The notes: a model not told the origin generated them from the sequence alone. A stretch of 64,000 nt of DNA from Halicephalobus mephisto (GCA_009193035.1 SWDT01000010.1:310001-374000); one strand, 5' to 3'. Positions 11,986-22,992 are shown, numbered from the stretch's first letter. Numbers and translations: made by a program.

Positions 11986-13088
11986 ATGTTTCCCTTACGG
12001 GCGATCGTCAAGTCCGGGATTGAGGAGGAAATGGAGAGAAACGTGAGTTTTACCTTTTCGTGGTAATTTGGTCACTATTATTTTCCAGAAAAGTTGGGAA
12101 AACTCGCCTTATTTGGACACATCTGGACCAGCATGTTGTCGTATCTGCCATTCTGGAGAATGTAGTGGGCCGTTTGGTGATTCTTGCTTTGCTGGAGAGC
12201 CGCTGATCGCTCCATGCAAGTGCAAGTAGGTTTTCCATATATCAACAGTGGATATTTGGCTTAATTTCAGGGGAACCATGGGTCTTTTCCACCGGAGTTG
12301 TCTCACTACCTGGCTTCAGTCATCCCAAACTACTCGATGTGAGATTTGTGGATTCGCCTTCCAGATCATCATGTGAGTTGCTGCGGGTTTCGTTGCGTTT
12401 ACTGGACTTGACTTTAGGAAGAAGCGATCCTTGTTGTCTTTCCTTCGCGACGCAGATTCAAAGTTGGAGCACAAGAATATCTGTACAGATTTGGCTTTCT
12501 TTTGCTTGCTGACTCCACTTGCCTTTGCCAGTGCCGCTCTCTGTCTCCATCCATGGATCACAAGACATTACAGCCATTCGTACTATGGCCCTAAACACTT
12601 TGCGGATCTCTCTATCGGTTGGTTTTGCTCGTTGACCAAGGCAATGGTTGTTTTCAGGTCTGGCTATTCTTGCAATTATGGTCATCTTAAGTTACTCGGT
12701 TTGGCTAACGATAACATTTCTCTTCCACTACAACTCTTTCCGATCCTGGCAAGAAGCTAACAAGGTTGTTTTACTACCTGGATCACATGATCTGAACTTT
12801 TTCTTTCAGAAATTAATCGTTATTGACCAACTAACCTTGGAGGAATCCATAATCTTTAACCGTTCAGCCTCTCCTAGACGTCCGTCCAATGCCGATGATG
12901 CTCTTTTGATCGTAAGTAACTGATTCTCGATGTGACGAATTTATTGCTTTCAGCTCGACCAGAATGTCCATTTCTCAATTTCTAACTCTACCTTTGAGAG
13001 AGAGTCAATGTCCGGAGAGAGCTTTCACCCGATCGCCAACTCTACTGCCTACTTTCATCCTGTTGACACCTCAGATGAAAGCAGATAG
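11986..13088 (+). CDS. MARCH-type RING-CH E3 ubiquitin ligase
   Basis: Seven exons (11986-12042, 12089-12225, 12271-12372, 12418-12617, 12658-12764, 12810-12911, 12954-13088) join in frame to 279 residues. The RING-CH zinc finger is complete: CCRICHSGEC, then GEPLIAPCKCKGTMGLFHRSCL and CEICGFAF, the C4HC3 pattern of membrane-associated RING-CH ligases. Two hydrophobic spans follow (LAFFCLLTPLAFASAALCL and LAILAIMVILSYSVWLTITF), the usual two membrane helices of MARCH2/3-like proteins in endosomes or the ER. The 40-base intron between exons 4 and 5 is needed to keep the second helix in frame. The tail is Ser/Thr-rich. An earlier ATG near 11979 closes after a few codons, so 11986 is preferred. 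Confidence 0.88.
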
Positions 13089-13162
13089 GATAACTTGTAT
13101 TATGTGTAACTAATTAACCTGTGCTTGTGTAGTGTTTTATTTTTTATTCAAAGTAAACCACT

Positions 13163-14290
13163 TTAAACTAGTTCATTTGCATTATCCATGTTTTGGTTAT
13201 TACCTTGTGGACTTACTTTAATTACACGATTACGGTTTTCTCCGGCTTGTAAGGTCCTTCTCCATTCTCTCGTACTGTTGTCGATATTGTCAGTGGCTTG
13301 TTGAGTCGATGTATTTACTTGAGTTATTTGATTAGGATTTCGATATCTGTGTATCGTGGACTCATTATTTGCGGGATTTTCATTTAGCGGTAATCTTCGA
13401 TATTTCCATAATTTTGGTATACAGGATGTTACTCTCCATATACATATGACGCATACCACTCCGGCAACTATTATAGCAATCATAGTTTTATCGACAAAAG
13501 AAGACCCTGGTAGAGAATATTCTGGAGATACTGTGCTTGGCTCTTTCTTGTTCTCTGCTGTAGTGCTGAGTGGTAGTGTGAATGAATCATTGGTAGTTTT
13601 TACTTGGATTTCTCCATTGTCAATAGATATTTTAAGAATTTCTTTCTTTGTGCCAATATTTTCCCATTTATTGAGCTCCCTTGTAGACAGTGATACAGAA
13701 TGTCGTTGAATAATTCCATCCTTGACTCTCACAATGATATCATTGTGATCATCCAACATGGCCATGTCAGTCAAATTCATATTTTCTAATTCGAAAGCAT
13801 GTCCTTTATATACGTCCTTGACTTCGTTAAGATCAATAAATACGAAAGAACAGTTTGTTTTTTGATGAAAGAATACTTTGAGAATTCCATCAAAGATATT
13901 TGCCTTAATCAATTTGAATATCCCATCGATGTTAAAATCGATACTGTTGTTATATGGAATTTTCCCTAATTCCACTCTTTGCACAAATATCTGTTGATTT
14001 TCAATTGCTAAGTATATACATGACTGCAATGAAATTATTAAAAATGGTACTTATTCTATGTCTTACATCATGAATGTTCCCGACATAACAACGATCAGAG
14101 CAAGACGAGGAAACTCTTTTCAAATCATGAAAAGATTTATTTTGGCATCCATTTTCATGTTTTGTTTGATCATTGGTCAACATACATTTTTGAACTGCAG
14201 CGAAAATGTCTAAAATTTTTACCATTATTCATCATTATTAACAATGAGTAAATTACTTGGCAAGATTAAAAAATACAATATAGTTTTCAT
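13163..14290 (-). CDS. Single-pass membrane protein, unknown ectodomain
   Basis: Three exons (14290-14257, 14209-14067, 14023-13163) give 345 residues. The short first exon supplies a signal peptide (MKTILYFLILPNIFA), which the downstream frame alone lacks. The ectodomain (about 16-230) has few cysteines, many potential N-glycosylation sites, and beta-strand-like segments such as SCIYLAIENQQIFVQRVEL that faintly recall a beta-propeller. One transmembrane helix (MIAIIVAGVVCVICIW) is followed by a basic stop-transfer stretch and an Asn/Thr-rich cytoplasmic tail of about 80 residues with no catalytic domain. I do not recognise the family. Its start lies 86 bases from that of a divergent receptor-like kinase. 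Confidence 0.7.
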
Positions 14291-14375
14291 TACTGAGATC
14301 ATCCTTATAGCGTAATAATAGAGAAATTAAAACATCAGTAAGGGACCTTCATTTGAATCAATATTGATAATTAGC

Positions 14376-15881
14376 ATGGGCACTTGCTTTTGCAGCACCT
14401 TATCAACCCTTTTCATGTACATTTTGGTTATGGATTTCTTATTCGTTGTGGTTGTTCTAATTAATTTTCATATTTCATTTCTAAATCCTACATGTCATAC
14501 TCGAGAATTTTTTGATGGAAGGAAATGTTCTCCATGTCATCATAGTTGTGGTAAATGCATTGGTTCAACGGAAATGGATTGTATTAGTTGTAAGAATGGA
14601 CATTATAAAATCGCTCCAACCATAAACACCACACCATTCCGATGCAAAGATGATTGTCCATTTAATTCAATTAGCATAATTCATAATGAACAGTATCAAT
14701 TTTGTAATACTTATACACAATCTGAAGACGATTATTTGTTATTGACGAGGGTTATTGTGGTTATTATGGTTATTATAGCATTCGTTTTTGGTTTAACTTT
14801 GATTCCTTTATATTGGTGCTTTAAAAAATCGAAATGCACTAATTTGCGGGAAACGAAGAACAATTTTGAAAATGATTTAACCGAGCCATTAGCTTCAGAA
14901 TCTTCCGAAACTAAAAACGAAGGTAACCAAGAACATAAGAAACCACTTGAATTGATTTTTTCTACGAGTAAAACACAGTCAATTGTAATTCCACCAGAAA
15001 ACTGTACAGGGAATCCGGCTAACAAAAAGAAAGGATACGATACAATTCTCATTAATGACCTTGACCTCGATAACAAGATAAAACTAGGGAAAGGAGGATA
15101 TGGAACTGTATACAAATGTTTGTACCGTCCAGATAACCGTTATGTCGCAGTAAAAGTTTTCCAATGTAATGACAAGGATGATAAAGCTAATTTTTACGCA
15201 GAGATAAGTATGATGCCAGAACTGGTTCATCCATTCATCGCGAAAATCATAGGATGGAATTATGTGGATAATCCGATACTTGTAACTGAACTTCGTTATG
15301 GAGATCTGAAGAACTATTTAAGTAATTTCAATAAGGAGACAATCAACCTGAACAGATACTGTAGTCAAATAGCCGATGCCATGGCTTACCTGCATTCAAA
15401 AAAAATCATCCATGGAGATCTCAAAGCCAGTAATATTCTGGTCAGAGACGAATGTATTGTCGAAATCAGTGATTTCGGATTATCTCAATTCAAAAACGAA
15501 AGTGAAATTCTTGGCGGAACGTTGACTCACAGTCCGCTAGAGTATCTGCTTCCCACTCAACAAGACACAGGAAAACAAGATGATGACAGAAAACCAGTTG
15601 CAGTCAGAAATCCAATAAAAGAAGGTGATATCTGGTCATACGGTGTCACCGTATGGGAAATCTTCAATCTGTGTAAATCAAAACCTTATAATGAACTATT
15701 TCCACTAAATCCAATTACATTAACTGAATATTTATTTATGGGAGGTCGCCTCGCTAAACCTGATTCAATGTCGAAAGATATATGGAAATATATTGTAAGA
15801 TGTGAGTTATTTTATTCAAAAAGTATATTTACTGGAATTAGAGATCTGAAAAAAAAGTTATATGTTCGTAAGTCAAAATGA
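14376..15881 (+). CDS. Receptor-like protein kinase, furin-like ectodomain
   Basis: An uninterrupted frame from 14376 encodes 501 residues. After a hydrophobic N-terminus comes one short cysteine-rich unit (about 44-105; CSPCHHSCGKCIG, DCISCKNGHY), the furin-like pattern found in EGF and insulin receptor ectodomains. A transmembrane helix lies near 121-149. The kinase domain shows GKGGYGTV (from Gly238), VAVK (Lys260), HGDLKASN (Asp348), SDFGLS (Asp366) and GDIWSYGV. HRD is changed to HGD, and the APE triad is replaced by PLE, so it is divergent but keeps the catalytic aspartates and lysine. The domain ends weakly, without the usual RPTF-type motif. The lack of introns is unlike its neighbours. 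A 47-base intron-like segment (from GTAAGATG, near 15796) could change the C-terminus. The exact substrate and ligand are unknown. Confidence 0.75.
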   Translation: MGTCFCSTLSTLFMYILVMDFLFVVVVLINFHISFLNPTCHTREFFDGRKCSPCHHSCGKCIGSTEMDCISCKNGHYKIAPTINTTPFRCKDDCPFNSISIIHNEQYQFCNTYTQSEDDYLLLTRVIVVIMVIIAFVFGLTLIPLYWCFKKSKCTNLRETKNNFENDLTEPLASESSETKNEGNQEHKKPLELIFSTSKTQSIVIPPENCTGNPANKKKGYDTILINDLDLDNKIKLGKGGYGTVYKCLYRPDNRYVAVKVFQCNDKDDKANFYAEISMMPELVHPFIAKIIGWNYVDNPILVTELRYGDLKNYLSNFNKETINLNRYCSQIADAMAYLHSKKIIHGDLKASNILVRDECIVEISDFGLSQFKNESEILGGTLTHSPLEYLLPTQQDTGKQDDDRKPVAVRNPIKEGDIWSYGVTVWEIFNLCKSKPYNELFPLNPITLTEYLFMGGRLAKPDSMSKDIWKYIVRCELFYSKSIFTGIRDLKKKLYVRKSK

Positions 15882-18460
15882 GTTTTCAAAACTGTTGTTC
15901 ACTTTTCCTTGACACCTGAGTTGTCGATTTCGAATTGAATTAATTTGATCTGAAAATCGAAAATTTTTAAAAACTGATAGCTCTGTTGAACGATTTTCTG
16001 GAATGAAAGAGCCAGAAAATGTATGGCATTCCATATATCGTGTGTTAAAAACATCCTAGAGTCCATGCCCGTCTGTCTATTGAGCTTTTATTTATTTATT
16101 TTGGAAATGCTTATTTATACTTCAACTGTATCCATTTTGATAATATTGTTTCATAATCAAGTAAACTTCCTGTATTAAATGCAATTATTCTATTTTTAAA
16201 AAAGTAATTATAAATTTAAAGTTGAAATCTGAAGTTTATGAGTTATTTCGATTCAGGAGTGTTTAGCCTCATGCGCTATAGATTCTGTACATTTTGAGTA
16301 TGCTAAAATGATGTGCAACGGATGTTAATTCCAGTAAATGTATTTTCTTCGTGAGAACTACCGTAATCTGTATATTTAGGTTTTGATGTTATACCAGAGG
16401 ATAGGCCTGATTTCTTAACATTGTATTCCCATTTTGCCAAGAAAATTACTGAAATACATAAAATCGGAATATCAGAAATTCCATTCAGCTCAGGAGAATG
16501 ATTGTATATTGTAATCATATGAAGTTATTAAAAATGTATATTTGGAGCCGCTTAGTTCTATGAGACTCGTGGATATCCTTAGATCTGTATCTTCTAGTTA
16601 AACTGCATGGAGATGGCAGTCATCAGCACCGTAATTCAAATCACTGAAATAATGATTTAAATTCTATCGTGAATAAATTCGTTATTTATAATTAAATATT
16701 AATCAATATTTCTTAAATTTGAGAATTGGATAAAGCACGTTCGTTAATTATTCCTTTTAAAACCATTGTTAGCAGATTCATTGCTGAGTAAAGAACTTGG
16801 AATTACTTTAATAGAAATGTCAACATTTAACTCGAAAGTAATTTTTAGAATTTGAGTCTCTTTCACCTATCGAGTGGTTGTTATTGTTTATTTGATTCGT
16901 CTTCTTCATATTCAATCCCCAGAACCTTCTTTTCAAGCTGATAAACTATCTGAAGGAAGTTCAAGTAAAAATAATCAAAAATCGAAATCTACTTCATCAT
17001 GGTTGTTTTTTGAACACTATCTTCAGATCGGGACAGTTTCTGGAGTAGGAATGGTTGTAATTATGAATCTACTTGTTGAAAATGAAAGTCCGTTGTCTTC
17101 GTCTTCAAGATGACACTTCTTTCCTGGTTGTTGGAGATAGTCGCATTAATTACGTGTGTCTTACTAGAGGAATTGAGAATGACAATTTCAAAAAACAAAT
17201 GGGACTCTTCTATCGACAACTGGAAATAATTTCGTCGACATAAGTCGAAGTTATAAAAAACGAAGGTGCGAAAAACAAATCATGATTTTACTTTTAGATG
17301 ATTCATGAAGTTCTGGAGCTTCGAAAAATTTCTTGATTTAACGGAAGATACTTTAGAAGACTCAAATCGAGCAAAATTACTTTATTTTGAAATCTGAATA
17401 GTCAGTCAACATCAGACCCCAATCGAGTAGAACTCTGACCTTGGAGTTTTTCGGCAATTTCCTTTTCGTACAGTTTCTAAATATATGAAGGCTATCTGTC
17501 AGGAAAAATCTGGTCTTGATTCCAGTTCTGAAGTTTCAGGTACTTATTTCGGAAATTTTATAATACGACCCGTCGATACATTTTTATACCGAACTGTGGA
17601 TCCGTACTTTTTCTAAATCCTTAATAGCATTGAACATAATACAGTTTCAGATTTTCCGATCTACTTGTTAGATGTTAAATTCCTTGAATTTATTTCATAA
17701 TCCGATATCTTCTTTAAAGTGAAAATTTTTAATAACAAAAAAATCTTCAAATATGGAGAGAAAACCTGTTCATAATCTATGGCAAGATTCTCATCAACGT
17801 CACAAAAATCGGAAATTTCCAACGAAAAACATTCAAACTTGCATCTTCAGATTTAGTAATAGTTCATTGACAATGAATCCGTAACGGTGTTTTTTAAAAA
17901 TCTATCTTGAGCAATATTTTCCAATTTTAAAATCAGGAAATAAAAACCTTGTTTTTAATCTTATTGAGTTACGTTTTCCATGACATCATGCTTCGAGATA
18001 TCTGAGAAAGTTTATTGAGAAATTAAGAGGTTTACGGTGAAAATCAGTTTTGAATAAATTACATTTTTTATCTAATTCAAGCATGATACCATCAATCTGA
18101 AAACGGTATTTGTTAAGTACTCTTGCGAAAAGACCGTATCTCTGTTATTCTGAGGTCCCGATGTTCTGATCGACCGAATAACCACAAAGATCTTCATGAA
18201 ATCGCTCTGTGGAATCTAGTCATCAGCATGAAGTTGATCAAGGACTAGAAGTCATCCATACTCCTGGAAACTACGATTAAGTGACGACTACGAGGACATG
18301 GAAGAAGAACATTATTCAATCAGGTTTCTGTCCATCACAGATGATGAGAGAAGAACGGTACCGACTCCAGGATGAAGATTAATGAAGAACTCTGCATTAA
18401 AATCTCTATTGCCAAACCAGAAGAAGAATCGTATATCAACCGTGATTTCTGACAGTATCC
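15882..18460. other. Gene-poor A/T-rich region with possible gene fragments
   Basis: No intact gene is supported over about 2.6 kb. At 15990-16065 (+) a short frame reads like the last part of a kinase domain (MKEPENVWHSIYRV, compare KPDSMSKDIWKYIV upstream) before a stop. At 16303-16518 (-) and about 16874-17113 (+) there are short hydrophobic frames with no ATG in a good position and no known family. These may be remains of duplicated neighbouring genes. The rest looks noncoding. Confidence 0.4.
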
Positions 18461-18474
18461 ACCTGTTGCTTGTC

Positions 18475-18760
18475 CTATTTCCTGTCTCCTTTGCCTGAAT
18501 TTCCCTTCCTGAAGGGTACTGTCACGATAATTCTACTTCGTTGACTCTCATCTGCTTCCCAAGTGTAGGGGAATACCACGTGGTTCTCCCCCATCCATAC
18601 AGCCCGATCCAATCCCCGGCGCGGAAAATGTTCAGGACACACGGACAAAGCGAAAGAAGTGTTCTGCTGCCTGAGGCCGGGCTTGGGGAAGCCCGCTGAC
18701 GAGGCTCCGAGTTCACCATTGCCCAAGTGTCGTTGTCTTTTTCACTTTCACGGTAAACAG
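18475..18760 (-). pseudogene. SKICH-like fragment with two frame breaks
   Basis: This short segment is more GC-rich than its surroundings and, read on the minus strand, resembles part of a SKICH domain: HFPRRG, then GDWIGLYGWG, then ENHVVFPYTWEAD. The three pieces are in frames 2, 1 and 2, so two compensating shifts are required. They fall in G runs (minus strand) at about 18614-18617 and 18588-18592. SKICH domains (as in TAX1BP1, CALCOCO and INPP5K proteins) carry the PxGDWIGL..Y....W pattern. Either this is a decayed copy, or homopolymer errors break a real exon. No complete gene could be assembled around it. Confidence 0.4.
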
Positions 18761-20258
18761 AAACAACATTTGAATGAAAAATAACTAAAATAAACAACAA
18801 AAGGAAGAGCACGGTAGGTAACTCAGATGAAGAGACAGCACGCTCCTGCAGGACAACCTCAAAGGCGCTTTTATTTGAATTCAAAAAATTAAACCAAAAA
18901 CGAATAATCATTTTTGGATCGAAAAATTTCCTTAGTAACAGTAAAAACGTTGAATTTTTAAATTAAGCAAGATCTCATCAATCTCCTGCAGATGGCCGAA
19001 ATCCAAGAGAGTCGTATTCCTTCAGAAACGGAGATGGATTGTTTCTTGATTCGGATAATTAAATCACCGTTTTCGCACTTTGGATCTCTCAGTACGGAAT
19101 AAGGGAAAGGGTTTTATGGCTTCCAAAGGTTTCTGAAACGTTTCAAGGCTGGAAAGTGGAATATGATCGAGAAACAATGATTAAATCTTCGTCTGATTGA
19201 AATGAATCACGAGGTACTGTAGATAGATCAAGAACAATCAGAAACGGACATGTGTATCAAGAACAGGAACCCTACTCCATGGCTGGAGGTTCTACTGGCA
19301 GAAAACATTCCAGTCATCCGATTCAACAAGCTTCAGAATCCCGATTGAGTGTTTTAAAGGAATCTCCATCATCTGTCAAGAACCTTAAACTTGTGTTTAT
19401 CCCTTGCTTTTCCTTCTTAGTCTACCACGTCCTGAACCCACCAGGGGTCTTCTTCCATGTCCTCGGAACCCTACTCCCTCTCCTTCGTAATTCCCCACTT
19501 CCCGGACCACTTCTTCAACAACGGCAGTCCCAGGGAGAGCTCGGAATTTTCTTCGTCCAAACAACCATCGTAGTTTTTCATTCCTCAATGCAAAAAGTGG
19601 GCGTGCGCTCGGGATCTTTAACTCCAATTTACTCAACAATTTACACAGAAACTGCAGCTTTTTATCACAGATACAAGCAGCTTACATCATGTGCTTTCGA
19701 ATGGTACCAAGAAAGGGATACATTTATCTTCAGAAGACACCTAAATCTGGAGGATTCTCTTCATCGGAGCCTTGCCCTTTTGTAAATCGGCCGGGACTTT
19801 TGCTTCTGTTGTGGCCTTTAAAGCCGTCAAGAATAGCCAAACAGTACCTTCAATTGAAGCTGAGATTCTGAGGATTGTAATTTTGTCGGTTTCAGAATCC
19901 TCCAGCATGCGCCGTCCAAACGAGAGCTCGGAATCTGGAGGCATGTCTGAAAAAAGTTGGTTGTGCGTCGTTGTTTTTGTTTTTTCTGGACTCTTGGAGG
20001 AAAGAACCCAAGCTCATCAGGGGTCTACAGAGAACCAAGAATCCCTAGTTTATTTTTATCGAAAAATTGGGCGTTTATTACTTTTGGTAAAAGTGTTATT
20101 CAATTGTAAAGAGACCCCAGTTCAGACAAAACCCGACAAATACGACTCTTTTCGAAGTCCTCTCTGGGAGTCCCATAGTGGTCGTCGCCCGCTCTCCGCT
20201 TGAGAACGTAGACTCCGCCCACTTTTCTAGCTGCAATTCGAGACTGTTTCGTTGAGGA
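18761..20258. other. Intergenic region upstream of histone H1
   Basis: Several open frames exist (for example 19252-19785 on the plus strand), but they show no known domain, no splice-supported extension and no consistent codon pattern. Base composition is mixed, with GC-richer patches near 19430-19620 and 20160-20250. The right end probably contains the H1 promoter. Nothing else can be supported. Confidence 0.4.
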
Positions 20259-20266
20259 TATAAAAG
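20259..20266 (+). promoter_or_regulatory. TATA box of the histone H1 gene
   Basis: TATAAAAG lies 160 bases before the H1 start codon in a segment with a GC-rich upstream flank. A TTTTTTCAG acceptor just before the ATG suggests either a 5' UTR intron or a trans-splice site between this box and the coding start. Confidence 0.55.
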
Positions 20267-20425
20267 CCAGTGACCATTCTGGCGATTTTTTCAGTCATGT
20301 TAGGCAATTGGATTGATGCCAGAGTCCAGGGGCATCAGAATATTCTGATTCGTGTTGTTGATTTTACTTCGGAGGAACCATGTGACACATGTTTATTGTT
20401 TTTTTTCAGTCTTACTCGTGCCAAT

Positions 20426-21071
20426 ATGTCCGCTGTTGCTGCTCCTGGATCACCTAAGGCTGCCAAGCCAAAGAAGGCCTCCAAGGCCAAGGCCGCTGCT
20501 GCCCCCAGAAACCACCCTGTCTACGCTGACATGGTCAAGCGCGCCATCACTGAGTTGAAGGAGAAGAAAGGATCTTCTAGAGCTGCTATCTTGAAGTACA
20601 TCGTCACCCACTACAAGGTTGGAGAGAACCTCATCCAGGTAAGCTACTTCTGGAATTTTTGGTTTATCCCGTTTGTTGCAGGTTAATGCCCATCTTCGTC
20701 AAGCCTTGAAGCGTGGTGTTGCTACTGGAGCTCTCAAGCAAACCAAGGGAGTCGGAGCTTCTGGATCTTTCCGTCTTGGAGAGAAGGGAGCTGCCAAGCC
20801 CAAGGCCTCCAAGCCAAAATCCTCCAAGCCTAAGGCTGCCAAGCCCGCCAAGAAGGCTGCTTCCCCCAAGAAGAAGGCCTCCAAGCCGAAGAAGGCTGCT
20901 GCTGCCGCCGCTCCTGCTGCTACTAGCTCCCCCAAGCCAGCTAAAGCCAAGGCCGCGAAGAAAGCCGCTAAGCCGAAGAAGGCCGCTTCCCCCAAGAAGG
21001 CCAAGGCCCCTAAGAAGAAGGCTTCTCCCAAGAAGAAGGCTGCCCCAAAGAAGAAGGTCGCCAAGAAATAA
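20426..21071 (+). CDS. Linker histone H1
   Basis: Two exons (20426-20638, 20682-21071) encode 200 residues. A short Ala/Lys/Pro-rich head is followed by the winged-helix globular domain (about 28-105; HPVYADMVKRAITELKEKKG, SSRAAILKYIVTHYKVG, VGASGSFRL) and a long tail of Lys, Ala, Pro and Ser with PKK and SPKK repeats. Such proteins bind linker DNA at the nucleosome and compact chromatin. The intron in the globular domain and the absence of a histone stem-loop just downstream suggest a polyadenylated, intron-containing variant, as with worm H1 genes such as his-24. Which H1 isoform this is cannot be told from sequence alone. The acceptor 17 bases before the ATG fits trans-splicing. Confidence 0.93.
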
Positions 21072-21382
21072 ATTTTTACGTTATCCTTTTGTAAATTTAT
21101 ATAACCTTCCTTCCACAACATCTCTGGAATCTCTTAGCATTTTTGTCTGAATCGAAGAACCGCCTTACGTTAGTGTCTTCTAGTACACTTACAAGTGCCC
21201 CTATCTTGGAAAGAACACCTCTGAATCCATTCCGAATGATCCTCATGTACATCCCGCAGATGTTTTCTTTGTCATTTTGTAGATGAGTCTGTATTTAAAG
21301 TGCCAATGCACACTAAAATCCAATAAAAAGAAAAAATTATAATTGATACTTTCCCTCATGCGAAAATTTTCGAGTTCGTTAA

Positions 21383-21486
21383 TTTGGCGCCAAACGAGCT
21401 GATAGCCGACGCTAATTCGGACGAAAACTGGCGGGAAAATGCCGATCCGAGAGGGCACGCGGGAGCTGCTCCGTTGGGCGCCAAAA
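21383..21486. promoter_or_regulatory. Cluster of E2F-like sites
   Basis: A perfect 12-base palindrome TTTGGCGCCAAA lies at 21383-21394, GGCGGGAAAA at 21430-21439, and TTGGGCGCCAAAA at 21474-21486. A further GGGCGGGAAG lies at 21658. These match the E2F/DP consensus TTTSSCGC and its inverted form. The cluster is in a GC-richer patch about 310 bases downstream of histone H1, and no gene start is seen within a kilobase on the correct side. Function is inferred from motif density only. Confidence 0.5.
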
Positions 21487-22529
21487 CGACCTGGTTATGG
21501 AGTATGCGCAACATCGAGTTGGAACCGTGCCAATTCAAATTCAAAAAGGATTGCAAATCATCCGATTCGACATATCGGAGATGGGACGGTCAATTAGGAG
21601 GTAGATAAAGGGCTTCCTGTCGAGGTTTCTTTACGGTCAAGGGATCCTAGCTCTAACGGGCGGGAAGTGGTCTTGAGAAAGTCATCAAGCAGGGCGGAAT
21701 GCCATGTCAATTTCCTTCGAAATAATTTTAAATAATTTTTGCAAAACAAAATTCGTAAATTCTAGAGTTTAAGAAATGAATACAAATATTAATTTTTTTC
21801 AAAAATGACAATAGACGGAATTTTCCATTTTTTATTTTTTGCAATTTCAAAAGTTATTGAAAAAATTGCTTTAAATAATTGATTTTTTGAAATGTTGGTA
21901 GTTACAGTAATTGGAGTTTTTGAAATCTGAAGTTGAAATGAAATCTTGAATTTCGAAACGAATTAAATTTTCGGGATTTTAAAACAAAAATCGCATATCT
22001 TCCTTTCAATCGATCCTGTTTATTGATTTCCTAAATTCCCCATTTTCATCATTCCCATTCCTGGCATTTGCTGATTTGTATTTTCTCCAGGAACCGTCAT
22101 TTCACAGCATCCATTCCACCGCAACAATCAGCCTTTGTTCTGTTATTTATTGTTTTCCTTTCATTGACCTCCCTCTGTCAGAACAGGATCTAGTTGAGTA
22201 AAGTTTCGTGTCTTGTCTCATTTTCCAAAAAACAGCTGAAATCGATCAATCTCGGAGAGCAGTTTCCGAAAGCAAAGCAGGAGAGAGACCTCGAGGAACC
22301 AACTCCAAGCTGGTCCTTGTTTTCTCTCCTTCTTTGGCGGCTCCCCGTCAGCGTTCGCGTGGTTGTGAGAGAAAGGACCAACTGCGATTTTCTTCCCCGC
22401 GAAGAGAACCGGGGACTGCAGAAAGAATAAAATGCAAAAATGAAATAGACTAAAAATATCCCTACTGTTTTAGATTTTTATTTTTTTAATACTTGAAAAT
22501 AAGCATTTTTGATATATGAAAAAGGGAAA
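21487..22529. other. Intergenic region, nothing recognised
   Basis: It is A/T-rich with poly-A and poly-T runs to about 22150, then a GC-richer patch at 22250-22430 with short open frames that match no family. It is bounded by the E2F-like cluster on the left and the first small-peptide gene on the right. No RNA gene was recognised. Confidence 0.4.
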
Positions 22530-22833
22530 TTAACGACGTCGAAGGCCTGAATTTCCAGCCAGGTCTTCGTCTCTTTTCAGAGGCTGGTAGTTGAGTCTGG
22601 GGTCGCTGAAGACGTTGAATACTGATAACGAATAGGCAGCTGAAAGTACGGTAACTAGGGGTTATTTCATTAACTTTAATTTCATAAAATTTAAAGAATT
22701 ACAAAGTACTCTTGGAAATTTGATTTTCTCATCACTACCCCGATTAGGTGATACTGTAATCCTTACCGTGTCCAGCGAATAACAAAATAGCGAATATAAT
22801 AAGACAAATGGCCAAAAATCCGCTTCCCAACAT
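22530..22833 (-). CDS. Small secreted peptide precursor, paralogue A
   Basis: Two exons (22833-22767, 22639-22530) encode 58 residues, too short to be found without splicing. Exon 1 is almost entirely a signal peptide (LAICLIIFAILLFAG). The mature part contains SLSVFNVFSDPRLNYQPL followed by KR and ends in RRR, so dibasic processing could release a peptide of about 20 residues. The neighbouring gene at 22993 encodes the same block (SLSVFNIFSDPRLSYKPL), with the intron at the same place and phase, which shows that both are real and duplicated. I do not recognise the family; a neuropeptide-like or antimicrobial peptide is possible. Confidence 0.65.
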
Positions 22834-22992
22834 CCCAAATACGTTCAATCAATGAAAGAAAAACGCCGCAATGAAAAGAAAAATACTAAATGGTAGGTTG
22901 ACGACGTGAAGGGTCACGGACAGGAAACTAAAAAATCAATTAAACGATGATAACATTGAGAAACAACCGCATACGAAAAAGTTCCGATACGG

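Noticed and set aside
18590..18720. RNase P or SRP RNA in the GC-rich patch
   Set aside because: Some short stretches look like parts of these RNAs, but the conserved core elements were not found in order, and the protein-like SKICH pattern explains the composition better.
19252..20203. Plus-strand open frames upstream of histone H1
   Set aside because: No domain, no matching splice sites, and composition shared with shadow frames. Probably noncoding.
20699..21150. Minus-strand Ala/Phe/Gly-rich and plus-strand Arg/Pro/Leu-rich frames over histone H1
   Set aside because: Out-of-frame readings of the Lys/Ala/Pro repeats in the H1 tail.
22569..22589. Histone-mRNA-like stem-loop (CTCTTTTCAGAG)
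   Set aside because: It falls inside the coding exon of the peptide gene and is more than 1.4 kb downstream of histone H1, so it is a coincidence of coding sequence.
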